Shown here one piece after another: positions 16,982 to 26,698 of a stretch of DNA of 64,000 nucleotides. Numbering within the stretch: position 1 is the first letter of the stretch; every line of letters starts with the position of its first letter. Where the stretch lies: contig JAHBYV010000007.1 in the NCBI GenBank assembly GCA_019635795.1, positions 98,723 through 162,722 of the forward strand. Reading direction: 5' to 3'. The notes beneath the pieces are model-generated. The model was not told the DNA's origin. It saw only the letters and a list, made by a program, of their open reading frames with translations, and did no database searches. A program made the position numbers and the translations under genes. The DNA comes from Rhizobiaceae bacterium. Lineage in GTDB: Bacteria; Pseudomonadota; Alphaproteobacteria; Rhizobiales; Rhizobiaceae.

Positions 16982-19558
16982 CTAGGCACGCATTTTTTCG
17001 CCGCTCGGGTCGAATGGTGGCTGGAGGTTGATACGGGCTGCGCGGCGGTGGCCAAGTATCTCGATCTCAAACAGGCCGTCGCTTTCGTTGGTGGAAAGCT
17101 CTGCGGGCACATAACCCTGCGCCATCGACTTTTGCACGTAATGCGCGTAGCCGCCGGACGTTACCCAGCCAACGACGCGCCATTCGCCATCAATCGCGCC
17201 GAGCACGCCCGAGCCATCAGTTCCATTTCGCTTGCCGTCGCCTTTGGCGGGCTTGCCATCTGCACCGAAACGCTGCGCGCCATATCCGTGTGACGGTGCA
17301 ACCGTTCCGTAGTCCTTGCTGACCTTCGCCCATATAGGTTCGTCGCCCATCACGTCCGCGTCGGCCGCATCGACAATAAATGAGACACGCCGCAACTTCG
17401 GCCCTTGTGCATGTTCCTTTGCGGCTGCCTCGCGGCCAATGAAATCGTTCTTTTCCAGCTTGATGAAGCGCTCCATCCCGCCCTCAAACGGCCCGTATAT
17501 CGGGCGCAGTTCGCGGAACCACGTCGGGAAGTTCTTCTCCAGACGCATGGAAAGCAGGGCGCGCATTCCAAAATCGACGATGCCGAATTGCGCGCCAACT
17601 TCCTTGATTGCCGCGTATACCTTGCGCTGGTAGGCCGGCTCCATCCAGATTTCGTAGCCGAGATCCCCTGTATAGGTCACGCGATTGACCATGCAGGGCG
17701 CGCCGCCAACAGCCATGGAGCGGTGATCCATAAATTTGAAGGACGCCGTGGATACGTCCACATCGACCAGTTGCTGCAAGAGCGCCTGTGAGTTCGGTCC
17801 GGCGATCGAGAGTCCAACAAGGGTCTGGTCGAAACGATGAATGCGAACAGAACCGTCTTTCGGCAAATGCGCTTCGAACCAGCGCATGTGATATTGCTGC
17901 GCTGCTGAAGAGCCCCAGATCACGAAGGATTCGTCGGAAGTCTTTGCGATGGTGAAGTCGCCGATCAGCTTGCCGCCTTCGTTCAGCATTGGCGTTAGAA
18001 CGATGCGGCCTTTTTTCGGCATTCTGTTGGTCATGAGCCGGTTGAGGTAGTCTTCTGCACCGGACCCGGAAACTTCATACTTTGCAAAGTTCGCAATTTC
18101 GGTGACGCCGACGCTATTGCGCGTTGCGCGGACTTCATTGCCGACATGCTCGAAATCATTTGAACGGTGGAACGAAACTATGTCTTTCGGTTCGGTGCCG
18201 GCAGGTGCGAACCACAGTGGTGTTTCGAGGCCCCAGCTATCACCCATGACAGCGTTCTGGGTCACCATTGTATCGTATAGCGGTGTTGTCTGACTGGGGC
18301 GTCCAGCAGGCAATTCCTCATTCGGAAAGCGGATTGAGAAGCGGCGTGAGTAGTTCTCGCGTACTTTGGCGTTGGTGTAGCGAAGCGTTGCCCATTCGCC
18401 CCAGCGCGTAACGTCCATGCCCCACACATCGAAGCCGGGGTCGCCGTGGACCATCCAGTTCGAAAGTGCCAGTCCGACCCCGCCGCCCTGGCTGAATCCG
18501 GCCATGACTCCGCAAGCTACCCAGAAATTCGTCAATCCCTGAACCGGCCCCACCAGCGGATTGCCGTCTGGCGCGAAGGTGAAAGGCCCGTTGATGATCT
18601 GCTTTATGCCCGCCTTTTCAATGGCAGGGAAATGCCGGAACCCGACTTCGAGTGAAGGAGCGATGCGGTCGATATCCGGCTGCAATAGCTCGTGCCCGAA
18701 ATCCCAGGGCGTGTTTACCGGCGACCACGGCTTGCACGCTTTTTCATAGGTGCCGAGCAACATGCCCTGACGTTCCTGCCGGGTGTAAATCTCGCCCTTG
18801 AAGTCAATGACATGGCAAATTTCGCGGCCATGTGTCTTGTTGAACTCGATGACCTCCGGCATGTCCTCAGTCAGAAGATACATGTGCTCCATGGCCAGCA
18901 CCGGCAGTTCAAGGCCGACCATGCGGCCAATCTCGCGCGCCCACAGGCCACCGCAATTGACGACGTGTTCGGCCTTGATAGTGCCTTGCTCGGTCACAAC
19001 GTTCCATGTGCCGTCCGCATCCTGCGTCAACTCCCTGACAGGATTGCGCAACACGATTTCCGCACCCAGATTGCGTGCGGCCTTGGCATATGCGTGGGTC
19101 GTTCCAGAGGGGTCGAGATGCCCTTCGACCGGGTCCCAGAGCGCGCCGACGAAATTCTTCTCGTCCATCAACGGAAACATTGCTTTGGCTTCAGATGGCG
19201 TCACAAGCTCGGTGTCCATGCCAAGATAGCGGCCCTTGGCGTGCGCGAGGCGCAGGAAGTCCATGCGCTCAGGCGTGTCGGCCATCATGAACCCGCCAAC
19301 CAGATGCAGGCCGCAAGACTGGCCGGAAACCTCTTCCAGCTCCTTGTAAAGGCCGATTGTATAGGCTTGCAGTTTGGCAACGTTTGGATCGCCATTCAGC
19401 GTGTGAAAGCCGCCGGCCGCGTGCCATGTCGAGCCAGAAGTAAGCTCCGAACGCTCGATCAGCGTGATGTCAGTCCAACCGGCTTTGGCCAAGTGGTAAA
19501 GGACCGAACAGCCCACAACGCCGCCGCCGATGACTGCAACTTTCGTGTGTGATTTCAT
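16982..19558 (-). CDS. Dimethylglycine/sarcosine dehydrogenase-like flavoprotein with GcvT-type domain
   Basis: 858 residues. N-terminal FAD-binding DAO domain with 'VAVIGGGVVGCSVLYHLAKAG' (7-27) and 'SGSTWHAAGG', where His 46 matches the residue that covalently binds FAD in dimethylglycine dehydrogenase. The C-terminal half is the folate-binding GcvT/aminomethyltransferase part ('GIVDFGMRALLSMRLEKNF', 'DLGYEIWM'). It oxidatively demethylates an N-methylglycine and passes the one-carbon unit to THF. It lies 30 bp downstream of the second MttB homologue, so it likely oxidises that enzyme's product. Confidence 0.85.
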   Translation of the reverse strand: MKSHTKVAVIGGGVVGCSVLYHLAKAGWTDITLIERSELTSGSTWHAAGGFHTLNGDPNVAKLQAYTIGLYKELEEVSGQSCGLHLVGGFMMADTPERMDFLRLAHAKGRYLGMDTELVTPSEAKAMFPLMDEKNFVGALWDPVEGHLDPSGTTHAYAKAARNLGAEIVLRNPVRELTQDADGTWNVVTEQGTIKAEHVVNCGGLWAREIGRMVGLELPVLAMEHMYLLTEDMPEVIEFNKTHGREICHVIDFKGEIYTRQERQGMLLGTYEKACKPWSPVNTPWDFGHELLQPDIDRIAPSLEVGFRHFPAIEKAGIKQIINGPFTFAPDGNPLVGPVQGLTNFWVACGVMAGFSQGGGVGLALSNWMVHGDPGFDVWGMDVTRWGEWATLRYTNAKVRENYSRRFSIRFPNEELPAGRPSQTTPLYDTMVTQNAVMGDSWGLETPLWFAPAGTEPKDIVSFHRSNDFEHVGNEVRATRNSVGVTEIANFAKYEVSGSGAEDYLNRLMTNRMPKKGRIVLTPMLNEGGKLIGDFTIAKTSDESFVIWGSSAAQQYHMRWFEAHLPKDGSVRIHRFDQTLVGLSIAGPNSQALLQQLVDVDVSTASFKFMDHRSMAVGGAPCMVNRVTYTGDLGYEIWMEPAYQRKVYAAIKEVGAQFGIVDFGMRALLSMRLEKNFPTWFRELRPIYGPFEGGMERFIKLEKNDFIGREAAAKEHAQGPKLRRVSFIVDAADADVMGDEPIWAKVSKDYGTVAPSHGYGAQRFGADGKPAKGDGKRNGTDGSGVLGAIDGEWRVVGWVTSGGYAHYVQKSMAQGYVPAELSTNESDGLFEIEILGHRRAARINLQPPFDPSGEKMRA

Positions 19559-19588
19559 TCGGATAAACCCAATATTGAAGAGATTGAT

Positions 19589-21145
19589 TCAAAAGTCGGT
19601 AGGGGCGCCGCCTTCCGCCTTGCGGCGTGTCACAAAGGCTTCCAGTTCTTCGCGGATGGCGGGATCGAGCGGTGGCGGCTCATACATGGCAAGTCGTTCC
19701 TTCCAGATGCGGTTAGCCTTCTGGATTGCGGTCGGGCTTCCTGCTTCTGCCCACGTTTCATAATTTCGCCAGTCAGACAGAACGGGCTGGTAAAAGGCTG
19801 TCTTGTATCGGGCTTGCGTATGCGGCGTACCGAAGAAGTGCCCACCGGGACCGACATCGCGAATTGCATCGATTGCAAGCGCCTCCTCGGAAAGATCGAG
19901 CGGCGTGAGGAACTCAGTCACCATCTGCAACAAATCAATGTCGAGTATGGTCTTTTCGTAAGAGCAGGTGAGCCCGCCTTCCAGCCAACCAGCAGCGTGC
20001 TTGATGAAATTGCCTCCACCCTGGACGCAGCCCCAAAGCGAAAATACGCTTTCATATGCCGCCTGCGCATCAACAGTGTTGGCCGCACACACATTCGACG
20101 TGCGGTAGGGAATGTTGTAGCGGCGTGCCAACTGCCCGCCGACAAGCTGGGCTTTCATATATTCCGGCGTGCCGAAAGCGGGCGCGCCCGACTTCATGTC
20201 AACGTTTGATGTGAATCCGCCATAACCCACCGGCGCGCCCTTGCGAACCATTTGAGCGAAAGCCAAACCCGCCAGCGCTTCCGCATTTTGCTGGACGAGT
20301 GCGCCGGCAATGGTAACAGGCGCCATCGCGCCGGACAGCGTAAAAGGCGTTACGATTACCAATTGCCCATGCGAGGCCATCTGGATGATGCCTTCCATCA
20401 TGGGAATATCCAGCTTCAACGGTGAATTGGTGTTTATGATCGTCAGCAGCGACGGTTCATTGACAAATTGCTCCATCGGCACTCCGCGTGCAATTCGCGC
20501 GATCTCTATGCCATCGAGATTGCGTTCTCTGCCGAGCGAGTAGCAGTGAAACGCCTTGTCGGTGAGCGTGGCAAAGTCGAACAGGCAGTCGAGGTGGCGG
20601 ATCGACGGATGTATGTCCACCGGCTCGACAGGGTAGCCGCCGGACAGGTGCAGAATATTGTGCATCTGCCCCAGCTTTATGAGGTCGCGGAAATCCTGCT
20701 GGTTTCCCGCCCTGCGCCCGCGGTCCGTATCCGAACAATTCGGGGCGGAAGCCATTTGCGCGAACACAATATTGTCGCCGCCTATACGAACATTGTGTTC
20801 GGGATTGCGCGCGTGCACCGTCACTTCCGGCGGGCAAAAAGCCATGTATTCCATAATAAGAGCTGGATCGAAACGCACCCGCTGGGACCCGGCTTCGACG
20901 TGTGCGCCAGCCTTGCGCATGGTGTCGCGTGCGCCGTCATGCAGCACCTCAACGCCAATTTCCTTAAGAACCCGCAGCGATGCGTTGTGGATTGATTCCA
21001 GTTCATCGTCCGAAATAAGCCGGGTGGGGGGGAAGGGCAGGCGCAACTGACGAAATGGTGGCTGCTCAAATCCACCAGCGCCAGCGCGCTTTCCTGCACG
21101 CCCTCCGCGCCGTGCGCGATCCGGTGCTTCGACTGATGCATTCAT
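19589..21145 (-). CDS. Trimethylamine/glycine-betaine methyltransferase family protein (MttB homologue 2)
   Basis: 518 residues, a paralogue of the protein at 8983-10563: same basic N-terminus, then 'VLKEIGVEVLHDGARD', 'NTNSPLKLDIPMMEG', 'TPFTLSGAMAPVTIAGALVQ' and 'AGWLEGGLTCSYEKTILD'. It is also a non-pyrrolysine type. The start at 21145 gives the conserved beginning; the frame is open for a further 68 codons of non-conserved sequence. It is first in a two-gene operon with the dimethylglycine dehydrogenase-like gene. A corrinoid partner is not encoded next to it. Confidence 0.87.
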   Translation of the reverse strand: MNASVEAPDRARRGGRAGKRAGAGGFEQPPFRQLRLPFPPTRLISDDELESIHNASLRVLKEIGVEVLHDGARDTMRKAGAHVEAGSQRVRFDPALIMEYMAFCPPEVTVHARNPEHNVRIGGDNIVFAQMASAPNCSDTDRGRRAGNQQDFRDLIKLGQMHNILHLSGGYPVEPVDIHPSIRHLDCLFDFATLTDKAFHCYSLGRERNLDGIEIARIARGVPMEQFVNEPSLLTIINTNSPLKLDIPMMEGIIQMASHGQLVIVTPFTLSGAMAPVTIAGALVQQNAEALAGLAFAQMVRKGAPVGYGGFTSNVDMKSGAPAFGTPEYMKAQLVGGQLARRYNIPYRTSNVCAANTVDAQAAYESVFSLWGCVQGGGNFIKHAAGWLEGGLTCSYEKTILDIDLLQMVTEFLTPLDLSEEALAIDAIRDVGPGGHFFGTPHTQARYKTAFYQPVLSDWRNYETWAEAGSPTAIQKANRIWKERLAMYEPPPLDPAIREELEAFVTRRKAEGGAPTDF

Positions 21146-21449
21146 CTCAATGCTCGCAAGCTGCAAAATCTCGCAGCATCTTGCAGCGCCGCGAATTTGC
21201 CGGTTGCGGGTGCGGCGACGCAAAGCATGAAGGAAGCGACATGCCGATGGCGCTTGCGGCCCGGTGTTCGGGTCGGCTATGTTCAGCGGATGAAAGGTCG
21301 TTTTGCAGAATTGGCCATTGCCGTTAAGCCGTCGAGTTTGACGCGCCATGCCGAATTGCTGCTTTTATGCGCGCGCATCGGGTACTCGCCGCCTCGTGAT
21401 TGAATTCACGCCGGTTTACCGGATTGATTCAACAAGCGAGGATAAACAT

Positions 21450-22832
21450 ATGACTTATCAGAACTATTCGCTGGAACAGCTTCAGCAGATTGACGCAGCG
21501 CATCACCTTCATCCCTTTACAGATCACAAAGAACTGCGTGCTGCCGGAACGCGCATGATAACCGGCGCGAAGGGCCCATTTATCTACGATATCGAGGGCA
21601 ACGAAATCCTCGATGGAATGGCGGGTTTGTGGTGCGTGAACGTCGGCTATGGGCGCGATGAGTTGGCAGATGTGGCCGCGGCGCAGATGAAGGAATTGCC
21701 GTATTACAATTCATTCTTCAAATGCACCGTGCCTGCGGCGACTTTGCTTGCCCGCAAGATTGCGAGCCTTGCGCCTAAGCATATGAACCAGGTGTTCTTC
21801 GGGTCTTCGGGTTCTGAATCGAATGACACGGCGCTTCGCATCGTGCGGCATTACTGGGCACTTGAGGGCAGGCCGGAAAAGAACCGGATCATATCGCGCA
21901 AGAACGCTTATCACGGCTCAACAGTTGCAGGAACGTCGCTCGGCGGTATGGAGGCCATGCACGGCCAGCTTGGCGGGGCGGTTCCAAACATTGTGCATGT
22001 CATGATGCCATACGCCTTTGAACTGGCACTGCCGGGGGAGAGCGATCATGACTTCGGATTGCGCGCGGCGAAGGCTGTTGAGGACGCGATACTTGAAGCT
22101 GGACCGGAGACTGTTGCGGCGTTCATCGGCGAACCGATCATGGGTGCGGGTGGCGTGAAAATTCCACCTGCGAGCTATTGGCCAGAGATTCAGCGCATTT
22201 GCCGCAAGTACGATGTCCTGTTGATGCTTGATGAGGTGATCACCGGATATGGCCGCACCGGCAACTGGTTTGCTGCTGAAACATTCGGAATCGAGCCTGA
22301 TACGATTACCACCGCCAAAGCCCTCACCTCCGGTTACCAGCCCCTTTCGGCGCTACTGGTCAGTGACCGCATTGCGTCAACGCTGGAGCAAAAGGGCGGT
22401 GAGTTCTACCATGGGTACACTTATTCAGGACATCCGGTTGCCTGTGCGGTGGGCCTGCGCAATCTTGAGATAATCGAGCGGGAAGGGCTGGTCGAGCGCG
22501 TGCGCGATGACACCGGGCCTTATTTTGCACAGGCGTTGCGAGAGAGGATTGCGCCTCATCCGCTGGTTGGCGAAACGCGCTCAGCTGGATTGATGGGCGC
22601 AATCGAGATTGTCAGCGACAAGGCAACGCGCAAGCGGTTCCAGCCGGAAGGCAGCGCTGCGGTCGTCGTTCGTGATCACGCCATTGCAAATGGAATGATG
22701 CTACGTGCCACCGGCGATTCGATGATCCTTTCGCCACCGCTGATCTGGACGCGCGATACAATTGATCTGGCGTGCGAGCGCATTGCCAAGGCGCTTGATC
22801 TGGCGCTTGCCGAATTGAAGCCGGCAGGATGA
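21450..22832 (+). CDS. Class III omega-aminotransferase (pyruvate-type)
   Basis: 460 residues. Class III PLP transaminase: 'GMAGLWCVNVGYG', 'FFGSSGSESNDTALR', 'MLDEVITGYGRTG', and PLP-binding Lys 290 in 'TTAKALTSGYQPLSA'. It resembles bacterial putrescine/beta-alanine/taurine:pyruvate aminotransferases of the SpuC type, moving an amino group from an omega-amine to pyruvate. ATG 21450 follows GAGG. It is divergent from MttB homologue 2 with about 300 bp between. The substrate cannot be fixed from sequence. Confidence 0.85.
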   Translation: MTYQNYSLEQLQQIDAAHHLHPFTDHKELRAAGTRMITGAKGPFIYDIEGNEILDGMAGLWCVNVGYGRDELADVAAAQMKELPYYNSFFKCTVPAATLLARKIASLAPKHMNQVFFGSSGSESNDTALRIVRHYWALEGRPEKNRIISRKNAYHGSTVAGTSLGGMEAMHGQLGGAVPNIVHVMMPYAFELALPGESDHDFGLRAAKAVEDAILEAGPETVAAFIGEPIMGAGGVKIPPASYWPEIQRICRKYDVLLMLDEVITGYGRTGNWFAAETFGIEPDTITTAKALTSGYQPLSALLVSDRIASTLEQKGGEFYHGYTYSGHPVACAVGLRNLEIIEREGLVERVRDDTGPYFAQALRERIAPHPLVGETRSAGLMGAIEIVSDKATRKRFQPEGSAAVVVRDHAIANGMMLRATGDSMILSPPLIWTRDTIDLACERIAKALDLALAELKPAG

Positions 22833-22900
22833 CCAAACACGGGCCTGCGGCGCGGGAACGTCTTGCTCGCGGGCGGTGATTGGCTCCCCGAAAAGCAAAA

Positions 22901-22921
22901 ACCGCGCCCAAGGAGCGCGGT
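22901..22921 (-). terminator. Hairpin terminator (best for the minus strand)
   Basis: ACCGCGC/GCGCGGT, 7-bp stem with 7-nt loop. Read on the minus strand it is followed by TTTTTGCTTTT, a good terminator for the mmsB transcript; it could also end the aminotransferase mRNA. Confidence 0.7.
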
Positions 22922-23118
22922 CTTGCCAAAAAACGCATGGCTGACGCAAACTGAAACGCGGCGAAGCTTTTGGCTCCGGTACGCAGTACCTGATCCGGAG
23001 CGCTGGACGGATGCGATGACCGCCTCGCGCTCCTTTCTAGGGAAACATCGTTACCACACGGTTATTAAGTGCTTAAGCAAAGCTTAATTCCGTAAAATTG
23101 TTGGCTTTTTGCTGCGGA

Positions 23119-24003
23119 TCAGCTCACGTCTCCGCGCAGGAAACGGATGATGCCGGAAAAGTCCGTGCCGCCGTGACCAAGCGCATTAAACAGCCCGTAA
23201 AGCTGGGTCGCCTCAGCACCTAGCGGAGTAATAGCCCCAGCAGATTGCGCGGCTTCTTGTGCCAGCTTCAGGTCTTTGAGCATCAACGCAGCGGCAAAGC
23301 CTGGCTGATAGTCGCGGTTAGCGGGCGACGTTGGAACTGGGCCGGGTACGGGGCAGTAAGTGTCCAGCGACCAGCAACGCCCCGACGAGGTTGATGCGAC
23401 ATCGAACAGCGCTTGATGAGAAAGCCCCAGCTTTTCAGCCAGAACGAATGCTTCCCCGACAGCAATCATGGAAATGCCAAGGATCATGTTGTTGCAAATC
23501 TTTGCCGCCTGACCCGCACCGGCATCACCGCAATAAACAATACGGCCCGCCATGGGCTTCAGGATGGGCTCGGCTTTCTCAAAAGCTTCTTTGGCCCCGC
23601 CGGCCATAAAGGTCAGCGTGCCAGCCGCAGCACCGCCGGTGCCTCCCGATACGGGTGCGTCAACGCTCTGATGACCAGCCGCGCTGACAATCGCGTGGGC
23701 GCGACGCGCCGAGTCGACATCAATGGTTGAGGAGTCGATGAACAGTGTGCCGCTTTTCGCATTGGCCGCCAGGTCTTGATAGACCGAAATGACATGCTTT
23801 CCGGCTGGCAGCATGGTTATGACAACATCGGCGTCCTTAACTGCGGCCACCGCACTTGCCATGACCACGACGCCATTATCGCCCGCAGTTTTGAGATTTT
23901 CGGGCGCAAGGTCAAAGCCGTGAACAGTGTGGCCGGCCTTCACCAGATTGGCAGCCATAGGGTTGCCCATATTGCCGAGCCCGATAAATGCGATAGTGGT
24001 CAT
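23119..24003 (-). CDS. mmsB: 3-hydroxyisobutyrate dehydrogenase
   Basis: 294 residues. N-terminal NAD(P) fold 'IAFIGLGNMGNPMAANLVKAGH', then the beta-hydroxyacid dehydrogenase signature around 'DAPVSGGTGGAAAGTLTFMAGG' and catalytic Lys in 'GAGQAAKICNNMIL'. It oxidises 3-hydroxyisobutyrate to methylmalonate semialdehyde in valine breakdown. ATG 24003 follows AAGGA. It is 23 bp downstream of the acyl-CoA dehydrogenase gene, so the pair is an operon. Confidence 0.9.
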   Translation of the reverse strand: MTTIAFIGLGNMGNPMAANLVKAGHTVHGFDLAPENLKTAGDNGVVVMASAVAAVKDADVVITMLPAGKHVISVYQDLAANAKSGTLFIDSSTIDVDSARRAHAIVSAAGHQSVDAPVSGGTGGAAAGTLTFMAGGAKEAFEKAEPILKPMAGRIVYCGDAGAGQAAKICNNMILGISMIAVGEAFVLAEKLGLSHQALFDVASTSSGRCWSLDTYCPVPGPVPTSPANRDYQPGFAAALMLKDLKLAQEAAQSAGAITPLGAEATQLYGLFNALGHGGTDFSGIIRFLRGDVS

Positions 24004-24026
24004 GACTGTAGTTCCTTCGGTTTCGC

Positions 24027-25193
24027 TCAACGTCCGATGATGTGGCGAGCCACGATCACACGCATGATCTCGTTCGTTCCTTCAAGGATTTGATGAACGC
24101 GCAAATCGCGAACGAGCTTTTCAATTCCATAGTCGTGCAGGTAGCCATAGCCGCCAAGCAATTGCAGGGCGTCGTTCGCGACCTTGAAACCCGTGTCAGT
24201 CACAAAGCGCTTTGCCATTGCTGACCATTTCGAGGCGTCAGGTGCCTTGCGGTCAAGCTTGGATGCCGCCGTGTAAAGGAAGACGCGGGCGGCCTGCAAT
24301 TCGGTTTCCATGTCTGCCAGACGGAATTGCAGAGCCTGGAACTGATTGATTGATTGACCGAAAGCCTTACGCTCCGCTGTATAGGCAAGCGCCTTGTCCA
24401 GCGCAGCCTGTGCGCCGCCAAGCGAACAGGCGGCAATGTTGAGCCGTCCACCATCAAGACCGGACATTGCAATGCCAAATCCAGCGCCTTCTTCAGACAG
24501 GCGGTTGGTTTGTGGGACGGCGCAATCCTGGAAATTCACCGTTCGGGTGGATTGCATGTGCCAACCCATCTTGTGCTCATTTGCACCAAAGGAAAGGCCC
24601 GGCGTATCCTTCTCCACTACCACCGTGGAGATGCCCTTGGGGCCATCCTGTCCGGTGCGCACCATGCTCACATAAATGTCGCTGTCGCCCGCGCCGGAAA
24701 TGAACTGCTTTGCGCCATTAAGAATATAGTTATCGCCATCGCCCACAGCGCGTGTCTTGAGGGCGGCGGCATCAGAGCCGGAGCCCGGTTCGGTCAGGCA
24801 ATAGCTTGCCAGCCATTCCATTGAAGTCAGTTTCGGCAAGATGCGCTGGCGCTGCTCTTCATTGCCATAGCGGTCGATCATAGAAGCCGCCATATTGTGA
24901 ATCGAGATGAAAGAGGAGAACGCAGGGCACGCATGTGCCAGCGCTTCAAATATCAGCACCGCATCCAGACGACCCAGCGCCGAGCCACCGACATCCTCAC
25001 GGACATAAATGCCGCCGAAGCCAAGCGGCCCGGTTTCACGAATCACATCTGCCGGGAAATGCTTGTTCCGGTCCCATTCCAACGCATAAGGGGCGACCTG
25101 TTCTGCCGCGAAAGACTGGGCCAATTCCTGAATGGCGCGTTGGTCTTCGTTGAGTTCGTATTGGTGTGCTTGGGCATCGATGGCAGCGTCCAT
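24027..25193 (-). CDS. Acyl-CoA dehydrogenase (probably isobutyryl-CoA dehydrogenase)
   Basis: 388 residues, normal for the family. It has 'YCLTEPGSGSDAAALKTRA' (FAD/substrate loop), 'RKAFGQSINQFQALQFRLADM', and the C-terminal 'QLLGGYGYLHDYGIEKLVRDLRVHQILEGTNEIMR' region with the catalytic Glu area. Pairing with mmsB points to isobutyryl-CoA of valine catabolism. ATG 25193 follows GGGAGG. Other branched or short-chain acyl-CoAs are possible. Confidence 0.87.
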   Translation of the reverse strand: MDAAIDAQAHQYELNEDQRAIQELAQSFAAEQVAPYALEWDRNKHFPADVIRETGPLGFGGIYVREDVGGSALGRLDAVLIFEALAHACPAFSSFISIHNMAASMIDRYGNEEQRQRILPKLTSMEWLASYCLTEPGSGSDAAALKTRAVGDGDNYILNGAKQFISGAGDSDIYVSMVRTGQDGPKGISTVVVEKDTPGLSFGANEHKMGWHMQSTRTVNFQDCAVPQTNRLSEEGAGFGIAMSGLDGGRLNIAACSLGGAQAALDKALAYTAERKAFGQSINQFQALQFRLADMETELQAARVFLYTAASKLDRKAPDASKWSAMAKRFVTDTGFKVANDALQLLGGYGYLHDYGIEKLVRDLRVHQILEGTNEIMRVIVARHIIGR

Positions 25194-25380
25194 CGTATCC
25201 TCCCGGAATTTTTGTTTGCTTGCCGCCAGTCTATTCCAATGGTCCGCCCAAGCAATCCAAACCACCGCACGTTTGTTGTGCAAAATTTGTATATCAAATC
25301 CGGTCAACGTGCGACTGTTCGACAACGAAGGATTGAGGTTGTTGCTTTGTTGTAATCTGAGAGAGTAACGAGTGTGCGGC

Positions 25381-26166
25381 TCAAAAGCCGATCATTGCGC
25401 GCAGGGGATTTGACGGGTCCAGCAAGAGTTTCACGGCTAGTGCGAGACAGGCTGTTATGAGTAGCGGTTTGATCAGTCCGGAGCCAACACGCATAGCGAC
25501 AGTTGCGCCAAGACGGGCACCGACAAATTGAGCTGCGCCCATCAAAAGTCCGATCTTCCAGAACACAGCGCCTGCGAAAATGAAAACGGCAAAGCTTCCT
25601 ATATTTGAAGCAAAGTTCAGCAGCTTTGTGTGGGCGGTAGCTTTCAGCAAGCCGAAGCCGAGCAGGGCCACCAAAGACAGCATGAAGAATGAGCCGGTTC
25701 CAGGGCCGAATATCCCGTCATAAAAGCCGATTGCGGGCACAATCGTTGCGCCAAACAGGGCAGGCGTCATGCGCTGGAGACGGTCAACGTCATTGAAGTT
25801 TGGCTTGAGCGCAAAATAAAGCGCAATTGCAATCAGCAGAATGGGCAGGAAAAGCTGGAGCCATTCTAGCGGCAGGAGTGTAGTGACGTATGCTCCGATT
25901 GCCCCACCAAGGGCGGACAGTAGCGCGAAGGGGAGTTGGGCGCGAAGATCTACATAGCCTTTCGAAGCATAGGTTATCGTAGCTGAACCAGAACCCCACA
26001 GCGATTGCCACTTGTTCGTTGCAAGCGCCTCGATGGGAGACAGACCCGCCAGGAGAAGGGCGGGTACGCTGATAAGTCCGCCGCCGCCTGCTATTGAATC
26101 GATGAAGCCGGCGCAAAACGCGGCCAAGCCGAGCAGAAGAGCCGTGTCTGTCGCAATTTCAAACAT
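25381..26166 (-). CDS. TSUP/TauE-SafE family membrane permease
   Basis: 261 residues with seven to eight hydrophobic segments and the repeated TSUP motif ('GFIDSIAGGGGLISVPALLLAGLSP', then 'GFYDGIFGPGTGSFFMLSLV'). The family moves sulfite, sulfonates and other small anions across the inner membrane. It stands alone; the nearest gene upstream is divergent TerB. The substrate is unknown. Confidence 0.87.
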   Translation of the reverse strand: MFEIATDTALLLGLAAFCAGFIDSIAGGGGLISVPALLLAGLSPIEALATNKWQSLWGSGSATITYASKGYVDLRAQLPFALLSALGGAIGAYVTTLLPLEWLQLFLPILLIAIALYFALKPNFNDVDRLQRMTPALFGATIVPAIGFYDGIFGPGTGSFFMLSLVALLGFGLLKATAHTKLLNFASNIGSFAVFIFAGAVFWKIGLLMGAAQFVGARLGATVAMRVGSGLIKPLLITACLALAVKLLLDPSNPLRAMIGF

Positions 26167-26269
26167 TTCAGGGGGTCGCCGCAGTTGGAAAGCTGTTTGC
26201 TACACAACCAACGCATTTGCGCAAGGGCCAAATAGCTATAGCTTGTCGCACTGAGTCGAGGGAGTTCAT

Positions 26270-26698
26270 ATGCCACTCAATTTGCTGGAACAGATCAGGT
26301 CGGTGTTCGAAGGTGATCCGGGGGTGCGCAAAGTCGCAGACGACCCGGTGCTGACGGCAGAACTTTTGCTGCTGTTTCGAATGATTCTGGCAGATGGCGT
26401 TGTGACTGAGGGTGAAATGGCAACCTTGAGGCGCATTTGCCGCGACTCCTTCGGCATACCAGAAGAAAGCATGGACGGCGTTATCGAGTACCTCAACGAT
26501 TTTGGTTATGAGACCAATGGCGAACAGGCGATCCAGATGTTTCTGGATCTTGATCTGGAGCGTCGAAGGGCGCTGGCCAGACATATGGCCGAGATCGCCA
26601 AATCCGATGCGCAGCTCGCCGAAGGAGAGTTGAAGCTGATGAAGCGCTCCCTTGACTTGCTGCGGCTGGAGCCTGCTGATTTAGCTAGGTCGTCATAG
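26270..26698 (+). CDS. TerB-family (tellurite resistance-like) protein
   Basis: 142 residues, all helical: 'LFRMILADGVVTEGEMATLRRICRDSFG' and 'LARHMAEIAKSDAQLAEGELKLM', matching the paired acidic motifs of TerB, which bind metal ions. ATG 26270 follows GAGGGAG. The 3' end overlaps the convergent DUF924 gene by 14 bp. No other ter genes are present, so a tellurite role is not implied. Confidence 0.82.
   Translation: MPLNLLEQIRSVFEGDPGVRKVADDPVLTAELLLLFRMILADGVVTEGEMATLRRICRDSFGIPEESMDGVIEYLNDFGYETNGEQAIQMFLDLDLERRRALARHMAEIAKSDAQLAEGELKLMKRSLDLLRLEPADLARSS

Noticed and set aside
22973-23001. GCTCCGG...CCGGAGC inverted repeat with a 15-nt loop after the aminotransferase gene
   Set aside because: Short arms and long loop, with a better terminator hairpin about 70 bp away at 22901-22921.
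26270-26698. Tellurite-resistance operon suggested by the TerB protein
   Set aside because: No terA, terC, terD or terZ genes nearby; isolated TerB proteins are common and not specific to tellurite.
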